Shown piece by piece: positions 1 to 6,407 of a stretch of DNA of 11,473 bases. The notes under the pieces are model-generated. The model searched no databases and was not told where the DNA came from. It saw nothing but the letters and a program-made list of their open reading frames with translations. This DNA is from Candidatus Sulfopaludibacter sp. SbA3 (GTDB taxonomy: Bacteria; Acidobacteriota; Vicinamibacteria; Vicinamibacterales; UBA2999). Where the stretch lies: contig CAMBHC010000052.1 of assembly GCA_945866285.1 (NCBI GenBank), forward strand, positions 1 through 11,473, in the 5' to 3' direction. Each line of letters opens with the position of its first letter. The stretch's first letter is position 1. Both the position numbers and the translations under genes were made by a program.

Positions 1-1558
1 AATCAAGCATGCGGGTGTAACCGCGATCGAGCGGATCGAACAGCTTGTTGTGCTTCGAGTCGCCGTGCGCGCCCTTGGGCTGCGGCTTGAGCCAGTACGC
101 CGACATCATCGGCGTCAGCGTGAAGCTGACAAACAGTGAGACCAGCACGGCGAACGCCATGGTCAGGCCAAAGCTCTGCATGAACTTGCCGACCATGCCG
201 CTCATGAAACCGACCGGCGCAAAGATCGCCACCAGCGAGAACGTCGTCGCCATCACGGCCAGGCCAATTTCCTTGGTGGCCTCGACCGCCGCCCGCATGG
301 GCGGCATCCCCTTCTCTTCGATGAACCTGAAGATGTTCTCCAACACCCCGATCGCATCGTCAATGACGATGCCCACCGAGAGCGTGAGCGCCAGCATCGT
401 CAGCAGGTTGAGCGTGAAGCCCATGTACCAGACCAGCGCGAAGGTCGCCACGATCGAGGTCGGGATGGAGATGGCAGCAATCACGGTCGAGCGAACGTTG
501 CCCAGGAACAGGAAGACGACGATCGCGGCGAGAATCGAGCCGACGATCAGGTGTTCCTGCACGCTGGCGATCGACGCCTCGATGAACTGCGCTTCGTCGC
601 GGACGATGCGCAGCTGGTAGCCGGCCGGCAGGATCGCCGTCAGGTCGGCGAGGCGCTGCTTGACGTTGTTGGCGACCTGCACCGTGTTGGTGCCCGACTG
701 CTTGCGGATCTGCAGCAGCACGGTGGCTTCGCCGTTGACGCTGGCCTGGGTCCGCGGCTCGGCCATGCCGTCTTCGACCCGCGCGACGTCGCGCAAGCGG
801 ACCGGGTGGCCGTCAACCTCGCGCAACACCACGTCGCCGAAGCCGTCGATGCTCGCGATGCGGCCGCGCGTGCGCAGGGTGACCGATTCGGCGCCCTGGT
901 CCATGCGGCCGCCGGGAATGTCGGCGTTCTGCGACTGCAGCGCTCGGGCGACGTCGTTGACCGACAGCCGCTGCGCGCGCAGCAGCGCCGTATTGAGCCA
1001 GAGGTTGAGCTGTCGGCTGCGCCCGCCGATCACCACGACCTGGCCGACGCCGTCGGAACTCTCGAGACGGCGGCGCAGCACCTTGTCGGCAAACTCGGTG
1101 ATGTCGCGCACCGGCTTGTCGGCCGTGACCGCGACGGTGATGACCGGCGCGGCCGTGAAGTCGAGCTTCTCCACCGTCGGCTGCAGCACCGTGCGCGGCA
1201 GCAGCGGCAGCACGCGGTTGATGCGATCGCGCACCTCCTGGGCGGCGACGTCGGCGTTCTTTTCGAGCGTGAAGGAGACGACCACCTGAGAGATGCCCTC
1301 GGATGAGGTCGAGCTCAGCGTGTCGATGTTGCTGATGGTGTTGACCGCCTCCTCGATCTTGTCGGTGACCTCGGTCTCGATCTGCTCGGGCGCGGCACCG
1401 GCCAGGCGGGTGGTGATCGAAATGGTCGGAATGTCGATGTTGGGAAAGCGGTCGACGCCCAGCCGGCCAAAGGCAAACAGCCCGACCACGGTCAGGGACA
1501 GCACCAGCACCCACGCGAACACCGGTCGACGGACGCAAATCTCCGCGAGCCACTGCAT
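1..1558 (-). CDS. RND efflux permease, HAE1 type (AcrB/MexB-like), 3' part cut by window edge
   Basis: Inner-membrane pump subunit of a tripartite efflux system, expelling drugs or other toxic compounds with the proton gradient. The visible 519 residues are the N-terminal half of a family usually about 1,030-1,060 residues long. TM1 lies near residues 12-32 (FAWVLVLSLTVVGLFAFG), followed by a periplasmic porter domain with the FPNIDIPTISI and GAAPEQIETEVTDKIE stretches. TM2-6 lie at about residues 330-470. The proton-relay aspartate pair is present as VGIVIDDAIGVLENI, D400 and D401, matching D407/D408 of AcrB. ATG at 1558 is chosen because GAGG lies 6 bases before it; only 3 bases separate it from the adaptor stop codon, so the two are probably co-translated. 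It is the last visible gene of a tetR-adaptor-permease operon. Any outer-membrane channel gene would lie beyond position 1. Substrate is unknown. Confidence 0.95.
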   Translation of the reverse strand, partial: MQWLAEICVRRPVFAWVLVLSLTVVGLFAFGRLGVDRFPNIDIPTISITTRLAGAAPEQIETEVTDKIEEAVNTISNIDTLSSTSSEGISQVVVSFTLEKNADVAAQEVRDRINRVLPLLPRTVLQPTVEKLDFTAAPVITVAVTADKPVRDITEFADKVLRRRLESSDGVGQVVVIGGRSRQLNLWLNTALLRAQRLSVNDVARALQSQNADIPGGRMDQGAESVTLRTRGRIASIDGFGDVVLREVDGHPVRLRDVARVEDGMAEPRTQASVNGEATVLLQIRKQSGTNTVQVANNVKQRLADLTAILPAGYQLRIVRDEAQFIEASIASVQEHLIVGSILAAIVVFLFLGNVRSTVIAAISIPTSIVATFALVWYMGFTLNLLTMLALTLSVGIVIDDAIGVLENIFRFIEEKGMPPMRAAVEATKEIGLAVMATTFSLVAIFAPVGFMSGMVGKFMQSFGLTMAFAVLVSLFVSFTLTPMMSAYWLKPQPKGAHGDSKHNKLFDPLDRGYTRMLD

Positions 1559-1561
1559 GGC

Positions 1562-2749
1562 TTACCTCACCACGACGCGGACGCCGTCAACGACGCGGTC
1601 CACGCCGCTGCCGACGACGCGCTCGCCCGCCTTCACGCCGCTGGTGATCTCGACCCGTTCACCCACGACCTGGCCCACCGAGACGACGCGTTCTTCCACG
1701 CGGTCCCCATTGACGACGAACACCCGCGCGGTGCCCGAGACCGTCCGCACCGCGGTCACCGGCACGAGCAGTCCGGGCAGCATGTGCGCCTGCTCGATCT
1801 GCGCCGTGGCAAAGAAGCCGGGCTTCAGGCGATTGGCCGTGTTCGGGACAATGGCTTCGAGCGTGAGGGCGCGCGTCGAGGCCACGACCGACGGCGACAC
1901 GTACCGCACCTGGCCCACGAACGTTTCACCGGGATAGGCATCGACCTCGAACGTCACGGTGCGGCCGGTGGCAACGGCCGCGACGAACTGCTCCGGCACG
2001 GTCAGCTCGACGCGAAGGGGATCGACCCGCATCACCGTGGCGACCTTGGTGCCCCGAGTGACGTAATCGCCGACCGAGACGAAGCGCTCACCGACGACGC
2101 CGGCGAAGGGCGCGCGGACGGTGGTGTCGGACAGCGCTTTCTGTGCCAGCGTGACGCGGGCACGGGCGGCGAGCAGCGACTGGTATTGCTGCGCCGCGGT
2201 GTTCCTGGCCATGTCGTACTGGCGTTCGGCAGCTTCGGTCTTGGCACTGCTTTGGTCGAACTCCGACTGCGACAGCAGCTTCTGCGCGTGCAGCGTGCGC
2301 GCCCGTTCGAACTCGCTGCGCGCGAGTTGCACGTTGGCGCGGGCGCTGGCCACCTCGGGCACACTCTCGACGGCAAATGGGGCGCCGTTGGCTATGCCAA
2401 GTCGGGCTTCGATCTGTGCGGCGTTGGCCTGTGCCTCAATCGCCTGGGCCTCGCCTTCAGCGGCGGCGAGCCTGACCAGGCTGTCGCTGGCACCAACGCG
2501 GCTGCCGCGCTCCACCGGGGTGGCAACCACCCGGCCGGCCACCTCGGCAGCGACATCCGCTTCTTCCTGCGCGGTGAGGGTGCCGCTGACACGGATGAAA
2601 CGCTTGATTGGCTGCTCCACCACCTCGACGGTCGAGACGCTGATCACTGCGGCATCAGCGGGCGTGGCCGGCGAATCGGCACCGGCACGGTCGCACGCGA
2701 CCGCGAGGGCGGCGGCTAAGAGGGTAATGAAGAGATTTCGGCGAAACAC
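1562..2749 (-). CDS. RND efflux periplasmic adaptor (membrane fusion protein), lipoprotein
   Basis: Membrane fusion protein (AcrA/MexA family) that links the RND permease to an outer-membrane channel; 395 residues, normal for the family. The start is the GTG at 2749, giving MFRRNLFITLLAAALAVACDR, because AAGGAG lies 8 bases upstream and any longer reading would run into the tetR gene. Residues 6-18 form a hydrophobic signal ending in Cys19 (LAVAC), a plausible though not ideal lipobox, so it is probably anchored by lipid. Two lipoyl half-motifs are seen: AAEVAGRVVATPVERGSRV in the N-terminal third and TVRAPFAGVVGERFVSVGDYV near the middle. They bracket an Ala/Glu/Gln-rich helical hairpin with SARANVQLARSEFERARTLHAQ. 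The beta-barrel and membrane-proximal domains follow (LRVELTVPEQF, LKPGFFATAQI, LLVPVTAV). It lies 19 bases after tetR and 3 bases before the permease. Confidence 0.93.
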   Translation of the reverse strand: MFRRNLFITLLAAALAVACDRAGADSPATPADAAVISVSTVEVVEQPIKRFIRVSGTLTAQEEADVAAEVAGRVVATPVERGSRVGASDSLVRLAAAEGEAQAIEAQANAAQIEARLGIANGAPFAVESVPEVASARANVQLARSEFERARTLHAQKLLSQSEFDQSSAKTEAAERQYDMARNTAAQQYQSLLAARARVTLAQKALSDTTVRAPFAGVVGERFVSVGDYVTRGTKVATVMRVDPLRVELTVPEQFVAAVATGRTVTFEVDAYPGETFVGQVRYVSPSVVASTRALTLEAIVPNTANRLKPGFFATAQIEQAHMLPGLLVPVTAVRTVSGTARVFVVNGDRVEERVVSVGQVVGERVEITSGVKAGERVVGSGVDRVVDGVRVVVR

Positions 2750-2768
2750 GGGCGGCGCTCCTTCAGGG

Positions 2769-3470
2769 TTACTGCGACGAGCGCCGGGGCTTGGCCGGGC
2801 GCGTGGTGGATTTCGAGGCACGGGCGCGCGCGCGGCCGGCGACAGGCCGCCGCACGGAGGAGGCGGCGGCGCCCTGCAGGAACAGGCCGACATGCTGCTT
2901 CGCGTAGACGCGCGGGTTCTTGATCATGGGCAAGTCGGCATCGATGGCATGCAGTTGCCGCCAGGCAACCAGCGGACTCATGAAGGCGATGCCGAGCAGA
3001 TGCGTGTCGGCGCGGCGCAGCCAGCCCTCGCGCATGAGGCGGTCCAGGATCACCGCCATGCTGACGCGGCCGCTGGCCATTCGCTCGTAGAGATTGCAGC
3101 GACCGAGCTTGGCCAGGCGCACGCCGTCCGACATCAGGATGCGAAACAGTTTCTGCTCGCGGGGCTCGACGAACGCTTCGAGCGTGGTGATGGCCAGTTG
3201 CTCGAGCAAGGCGCGACCGTCGGCGATCGGCCCCTCGGCGAAGGTGGTCAGCCGTTCCGATTTGGTGGTCTCGTGAGCCTGCAGCAGGGCGTCGAACAGC
3301 GCGTCCTTGCCAGCGAAGTAGTTGTAGAGGGCGCTTTCGCGCACGCCGACGGCCTTGGCGACGTCGCGCAGGCTGGTGCCAAAGAAGCCCTTGTCGGCGA
3401 ACAGGTCGAGGGCGGCGTCGAGAATCGCCTGGCGGGTGCGTTGTCCGTCGGCGTTCTTGGGGCGGGCCAT
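2769..3470 (-). CDS. TetR/AcrR family transcriptional regulator
   Basis: Predicted cytoplasmic repressor of the efflux operon, 233 residues. The N-terminal TetR DNA-binding domain is clear: GQRTRQAILDAALDLFADKG at residues 9-28, then the helix-turn-helix TSLRDVAKAVGVRESALYNYF at about 32-52 and KDALFDALL. The rest is the ligand-binding and dimer domain, ending in a basic Arg/Ser/Lys-rich tail (about residues 205-233) that may be disordered. It is the first gene of the operon, 19 bases before the adaptor, so it probably controls both itself and the pump. The start region has no purine-rich Shine-Dalgarno site. Instead, a palindrome at 3474-3497 sits immediately upstream, consistent with a leaderless or very short-leader mRNA and autorepression. 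The ligand is unknown but is probably a pump substrate, as in AcrR, TtgR and MexR-type systems. Confidence 0.93.
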   Translation of the reverse strand: MARPKNADGQRTRQAILDAALDLFADKGFFGTSLRDVAKAVGVRESALYNYFAGKDALFDALLQAHETTKSERLTTFAEGPIADGRALLEQLAITTLEAFVEPREQKLFRILMSDGVRLAKLGRCNLYERMASGRVSMAVILDRLMREGWLRRADTHLLGIAFMSPLVAWRQLHAIDADLPMIKNPRVYAKQHVGLFLQGAAASSVRRPVAGRARARASKSTTRPAKPRRSSQ

Positions 3471-3473
3471 AAG

Positions 3474-3497
3474 AAATTAATGGTCGTTCATTTAATT
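3474..3497. promoter_or_regulatory. Candidate TetR operator (24-bp imperfect palindrome)
   Basis: The plus strand reads AAATTAATG, then GTCGTT, then CATTTAATT. The right arm reversed is AATTAAATG, which matches the left arm at 7 of 9 positions. It begins 4 bases upstream of the tetR ATG and is strikingly AT-rich for this GC-rich window. TetR-family regulators typically bind palindromes of this size next to their own genes, so autorepression is the likely role. The assignment rests on position and symmetry only. Confidence 0.6.
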
Positions 3498-3503
3498 GGT
3501 CGC

Positions 3504-3509
3504 TGTCAA
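3504..3509 (-). promoter_or_regulatory. Possible -35 box (TTGACA) of the efflux operon promoter
   Basis: The minus strand carries a perfect TTGACA immediately upstream of the palindrome. No convincing -10 hexamer lies at 16-18 bases; ATTAAT lies 22 bases downstream, next to the tetR start. If this is the promoter, the operator would cover the spacer and -10 region, a classic repressor layout. The poor spacing keeps confidence low. Confidence 0.3.
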
Positions 3510-3561
3510 CTCCCCTGGTTGGGGCCCGGCAGGCGTTCGTCCAGCGCACCACCGCCTGACA

Positions 3562-3596
3562 TACCATCAGCGGCACGCGTGACGCATTAGTGGAGG
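3562..3596 (+). promoter_or_regulatory. Possible -10 (TACCAT) and ribosome binding site of the bactofilin gene
   Basis: TACCAT at 3562-3567 could serve as a -10 hexamer, giving a leader of about 30 bases. GGAGG at 3592-3596 is a strong Shine-Dalgarno site, 6 bases before the ATG at 3603, and fixes that start. The -10 is weakly supported; the ribosome binding site is well supported. Confidence 0.4.
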
Positions 3597-3602
3597 CAGT
3601 TC

Positions 3603-3938
3603 ATGGAAGAACGGCGGCGAGCATCCTGGATCAGTGGATCGACCCTGGTTCGAGGTGATGTGGTTTCGACCGGAGACTTGGTGATCGACGGGCAGGTGCA
3701 GGGCACGATCGAGTTGGGCGATCACAGCCTGACGATTGGCCCGGCCGCCTCGGTGGTCGCCGACCTGGCCGCCAAGATCGTGACCGTGAGCGGCACGGTG
3801 GTCGGTAACGTGACAGGCGCCGCGCGCGTGGAGCTGAAGGCGACGGCAGTGGTCGAAGGCGACGTGAGCGCGCCGACGTTCGTGATGGAAGAGGGCGCCA
3901 CCCTCAAGGGGAAAGTCGATACGGGGAACCGGCGCTAG
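3603..3938 (+). CDS. Bactofilin (polymer-forming cytoskeletal protein)
   Basis: A 111-residue bactofilin (DUF583 family), a protein that self-assembles into filaments without nucleotide and often lies at the inner face of the membrane, scaffolding cell-shape or envelope functions. The core from about residue 12 to 105 shows the repeated short beta-strand and glycine pattern of a right-handed beta-helix: GSTLVRGDVVSTGDLVIDG, VQGTIELGD, VSGTVVGNVTG, ATAVVEGDVSAP and EEGATLKGKV. The N-terminus MEERRRASW is short and basic, and the tail GNRR is short, both usual for bactofilins. GGAGG lies 6 bases upstream of the ATG. It is a single-gene unit, divergent from the tetR operon (132-bp gap) and convergent with the creatininase-like gene. 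No peptidase or cell-wall partner gene is adjacent, so its specific role cannot be inferred. Confidence 0.92.
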   Translation: MEERRRASWISGSTLVRGDVVSTGDLVIDGQVQGTIELGDHSLTIGPAASVVADLAAKIVTVSGTVVGNVTGAARVELKATAVVEGDVSAPTFVMEEGATLKGKVDTGNRR

Positions 3939-3948
3939 CCGGTTCCCC
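3923..3948. terminator. Perfect 11-bp hairpin between convergent genes, probable two-way terminator
   Basis: GGGGAACCGGC (3923-3933), loop GCTA, GCCGGTTCCCC (3938-3948): a perfect GC-rich stem of 11 bp with a 4-base loop. The bactofilin stop codon TAG (3936-3938) lies across the loop and the first base of the right arm. No T-run follows on either strand, so it is not a textbook intrinsic terminator. Its place between two convergent stop codons still points to transcription termination or mRNA 3'-end protection for both genes. Confidence 0.7.
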
Positions 3949-3959
3949 CCGAGAGACGC

Positions 3960-4934
3960 TTACTTCTTCTGATCAGCCAACATTTGCTTGATCTGGGCGA
4001 CGGGGTTGTTGACGCCGATCATCTGGATGTCCTTGCCGATTTCCTTCGTCGACTCGTGGGGCGAACCCGACAGGCCGTTGTTCACGCGGGGCGGCGCGTT
4101 CGGGTCGACGGCACGTCCGCCACCACGCTGTGGCGCCGCCGGGGTCTCGCCGCGGGCAATCGCCGCTTCACGCGCCAGGCGCGCATCGCGCTGGGCCTTC
4201 CACTGCTCGGGCGTCTGTCCCGTCGGATCGAACGGCACGGTCTTGTAGATCTGGCGAACGTAGACGCCCGGAGCGGGCTCGAGATAGAGCATCTTCGACG
4301 TCTCCATCATCGCGCCGTGGCCACCGATCGGCAGCTTGTGGTCGTAGAAGTACTGCTGCACGTCGTTCTGGTACTTCTGGTAGAAGTCGGGCACGTAGTA
4401 GACGTTGACGCCGCGTGACTCGTATTTCTTGTCCATTTCGGCGGCGGCATCGCGCATGGCGTTCTGGCCCGCGCCGTGGTCGCCCATCACGAAGATGTTC
4501 TTGAAGCCGTTCCACACCTGGCTTTCGATCTCCGCGAGCTTGAGGCCCTTGAAGATCTCGGCCGGCACGGTGATACCGCCGGGGATGTTGCTGCCGTCGC
4601 TGACACCCGTGGCGCCAATGTCAATCGGCATCACCGGCGCGACCAGCGTGTTGCCAAGGAGCTTGGCCGCGTCAATCGCGGTGCGCTGCGACATGATCGT
4701 GTGGCCCGCGAGGATGTTCTGCGGACCGCGCGCCTCGGTGCCGCCGTTGGCGATGATCACGTTGATGAAGCCGGCCTTCTGCTTCTCGACGACTTCACTC
4801 GAAGTGAGCAGTTCCATTTCAACGAGCTCGCTGGCGGGACGGCCAATTTGTTCCGCCGCCGCTGAGGCTTCAGCGGACAAGGCGAGCGGCGCGCCCAGGA
4901 GCACGCCGGCGAGAACCAGTGCGAATTTCTTCAT
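3960..4934 (-). CDS. Secreted creatininase-family protein (divergent metal site)
   Basis: A 324-residue member of the creatinine amidohydrolase family, metal-dependent hydrolases that open cyclic or linear amide bonds. Residues 1-25 (MKKFALVLAGVLLGAPLALSAEASA) form a signal peptide, so it acts outside the cytoplasm. Family blocks in order: NGGTEARGPQNILAGH (residues 63-78), GVSDGSNIPGG (110-120), GDHGAGQN (151-158) and GGHGAMMETS (204-213). Classical creatininase has E-x-H-G followed by an Asp 9 residues after the His; here E67 is kept, the His is R69 and the Asp is H78. H153, H206 and E211 are kept. As I recall, a subfamily with GGTEQNGPH...GKHN has similar changes, so this is probably a recognised variant rather than a dead enzyme. 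A charged, Ala/Arg/Gly-rich insert (about 244-290) precedes the C-terminal helix. It lies 8 bases after the sugar dehydrogenase gene, likely in one operon. Substrate unknown. Confidence 0.85.
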   Translation of the reverse strand: MKKFALVLAGVLLGAPLALSAEASAAAEQIGRPASELVEMELLTSSEVVEKQKAGFINVIIANGGTEARGPQNILAGHTIMSQRTAIDAAKLLGNTLVAPVMPIDIGATGVSDGSNIPGGITVPAEIFKGLKLAEIESQVWNGFKNIFVMGDHGAGQNAMRDAAAEMDKKYESRGVNVYYVPDFYQKYQNDVQQYFYDHKLPIGGHGAMMETSKMLYLEPAPGVYVRQIYKTVPFDPTGQTPEQWKAQRDARLAREAAIARGETPAAPQRGGGRAVDPNAPPRVNNGLSGSPHESTKEIGKDIQMIGVNNPVAQIKQMLADQKK

Positions 4935-4942
4935 GATCAGAA

Positions 4943-6169
4943 TTAACCTTTCTTCGGAACGAGCTTGATAATGCGCCCCGTGGCGCTGTCGGTCACCATG
5001 TAGATCGCGCCATCGGGACCCTGCCGGACGTCGCGAATGCGTTCCGGCTTCGGCTGAAGATCCTTCAGCAAACGTTCTTCACCGACGACCTTCTCGCCCT
5101 CGATGACCAAGCGAACCAGGTCGCTGGTACCGTGGCCGCCGATGAACAGGTTGCCCTTCCACGCTGGGAACAGCGTGCCGGTATAGAAGATCATCCCGCT
5201 CGGCCCGATGATCGGATCCCAGTAGTATAAGGGCTGTTCCATGCCGGCCTGCTGGGTCAGGCCACCGGTGATGGGACCGCCGCGGTATTCAATGCCATAC
5301 GCGATGGTCGGCCAGCCGTAGTCCTTGCCCTTGCGGGCGATGTTGACCTCGTCGCCGCCACGGGCACCGTACTCAGATTCCCACAGCTCACCAGTGGTCG
5401 GGTGCAGCGTGGCCGCTTGGACATTGCGGTGACCAAACGACCAGATCTCCGGCAAGACGCCTTCCTTGCCCACGAACGGGTTGTCCTTGGGAATGGAACC
5501 ATCGGCGTTGATGCGGACGATCTTGCCGAGGCCGCTGTCCATCTTCTGCGCCTGCATGCGGCCCGGGATAATCGAGCGCTCACCCTGCGTGATGAAGAGC
5601 GTGCCATCGCGGCCGAACACCAGGCGGCTACCGAAGTGCAGCGGCGAGTTCAGCGACGGACGCTGGTGGTAAATCACCTGCACGGCATCCACGCGCGGCG
5701 CCGTCGCTTCGTCGACGAACTTGCCGCGGGCCACGGCGGTGTTGTTGGTACCGTCGGCCTGGGGTTCGGAGAAGCTCCAGTAGATCAGGTTGGTCTTCGC
5801 AAACGCGGGGTCGAGCACCACGTCGAGCAGGCCGCCCTGGCCGCGCGAGAACACGGCGGGCATGCCGGCGACCGCCGCCGACAGCGTGCCGTCGGCGCTG
5901 ACCACGCGCAGGCGGCCGGGGCGTTCAGTCACGAGCATCTTGCCGCCTGGAAGGAAGGCCAGGCTCCAGGGATTCTGCAGGCCCTCGGCCACCGTGACCA
6001 CGTCGAAGGCCACGTTCGACTTCGTTTCCGGGGCGTCGGTCTGGCCCGGCAGCGCCGGCTTCTGCTCGGGATTGTTGGGGGGGCGCGGGTCAACGCCCTG
6101 CGCCGCAGCAATGTTTGCGGCGCCGGCCACCGCCAGGACGACGGCGGCCGCGAGCAACTGAATCCTCAT
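4943..6169 (-). CDS. PQQ-dependent sugar dehydrogenase, YliI/Asd type (secreted)
   Basis: Soluble aldose sugar dehydrogenase of the glucose/sorbosone dehydrogenase family, a six-bladed beta-propeller that oxidises sugars in the periplasm with pyrroloquinoline quinone. It has 408 residues including a signal peptide (residues 1-23, ending IAAAQ) and a short Pro-rich linker. Family blocks match E. coli YliI in order: LQNPWSLAFLPGGKMLVTER (64-83), GQGGLLDVVLDPAF (110-123), HFGSRLVFGRDG (178-189), IPKDNPF (226-232), EIWSFGHRNVQ (241-251), GARGGDEVNIARKGKDYGWP (268-287), EQPLYYWDP (311-319) and RIRDVRQGPDGAIYMVTD (377-394). H178 and R248 sit where the catalytic His and PQQ-contacting Arg are expected. 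The usual EHGPRGGDE block reads EYGARGGDE, with Tyr267 for His. Start ATG 6169 has GGAGA 5 bases upstream. No PQQ biosynthesis gene is in the window. Confidence 0.93.
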   Translation of the reverse strand: MRIQLLAAAVVLAVAGAANIAAAQGVDPRPPNNPEQKPALPGQTDAPETKSNVAFDVVTVAEGLQNPWSLAFLPGGKMLVTERPGRLRVVSADGTLSAAVAGMPAVFSRGQGGLLDVVLDPAFAKTNLIYWSFSEPQADGTNNTAVARGKFVDEATAPRVDAVQVIYHQRPSLNSPLHFGSRLVFGRDGTLFITQGERSIIPGRMQAQKMDSGLGKIVRINADGSIPKDNPFVGKEGVLPEIWSFGHRNVQAATLHPTTGELWESEYGARGGDEVNIARKGKDYGWPTIAYGIEYRGGPITGGLTQQAGMEQPLYYWDPIIGPSGMIFYTGTLFPAWKGNLFIGGHGTSDLVRLVIEGEKVVGEERLLKDLQPKPERIRDVRQGPDGAIYMVTDSATGRIIKLVPKKG

Positions 6170-6196
6170 GCTTGTCTCCGTTGGGCTGACCTGAAT

Positions 6197-6218
6197 GTAG
6201 TGTCCGGCTTTAGCCGGA
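6197..6218 (+). repeat. REP-like hairpin with 5' GTAG, orientation plus
   Basis: GTAG (6197-6200), TG, then the stem TCCGGC, loop TTTA, stem GCCGGA (6203-6218). A GTAG just 5' of a short hairpin is the hallmark of REP elements recognised by RAYT (TnpA-REP) transposases. It lies in the presumed 5' untranslated region of the sugar dehydrogenase gene, where the hairpin may also affect mRNA stability. Repetition in the genome cannot be shown from one window. Confidence 0.55.
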
Positions 6219-6223
6219 TCGGC

Positions 6224-6246
6224 ATCGTACCCAAGCGGCGATTTTA
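6224..6246 (-). promoter_or_regulatory. Possible -10 elements for the sugar dehydrogenase operon
   Basis: On the minus strand, TAAAAT occurs at 6246-6241 (context GGGGTAAAATCG) and TACGAT at 6229-6224 (context GGGTACGATGCC). Either could be a -10 hexamer for the gene starting at 6169. No good -35 box is visible at 17 bases from either. The second shares GGTACGATG with a site before the lipoprotein gene at 10380. Confidence 0.35.
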
Positions 6247-6382
6247 CCCCACGAACCTACCGGTTCACCGCCACGGCGTCGTCGAACCGCACGCGCAGCA
6301 CCAGTAGCGCGGCAATGGCGCTCACGGTTCATGACCAGGGCAAGGGTTATGCCCAACGACATTCCCCTGAAACCCGGTGGCC

Positions 6383-6407
6383 GGCGGGTCTAAAGACCCG
6401 CCTCTAC
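6383..6407 (-). repeat. REP-like hairpin with 5' GTAG, orientation minus; overlaps a stop codon
   Basis: Read on the minus strand: GTAG (6407-6404), A, then stem GGCGGGTC, loop TTTA, stem GACCCGCC (6402-6383). This is a perfect 8-bp stem, 9 if the T-A loop pair closes. It has the same GTAG-stem-TTTA-stem plan as the hairpin at 6197-6218 but in the opposite orientation, giving a BIME-like inverted pair 164 bp apart. The TAG of the GTAG is the stop codon of the bicupin gene, so it also sits where a terminator would be. Confidence 0.6.

Noticed and set aside
813..1553. A 246-codon minus-strand frame within the permease region
   Set aside because: It is an out-of-frame reading of the RND permease; the permease frame itself carries the family motifs.
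2750..2893. Upstream extension of the adaptor reading frame
   Set aside because: It would overlap tetR, is Pro/Arg-rich, and would bury the signal peptide; GTG 2749 has a good AAGGAG.
1..3509. A novel defence or biosynthetic system
   Set aside because: The genes form an ordinary tetR-adaptor-RND efflux operon.
2121..3590. A 489-codon open frame on the plus strand across the adaptor and tetR genes
   Set aside because: It lies antisense to two well-recognised genes, is rich in Ala, Arg and Ser, and has no recognisable domain; it is a by-product of high GC content.
6257..6325. A 22-codon minus-strand frame (GTG start) reading SAIAALLVLRVRFDDAVAVNR
   Set aside because: It looks slightly protein-like and could be a gene remnant, but it lacks a ribosome site and is too short to support.
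6338..6354. Inverted repeat GGGCA-AGGGTTA-TGCCC in the intergenic gap
   Set aside because: The stem is only 5 bp and not at a gene end; expected by chance in GC-rich DNA.
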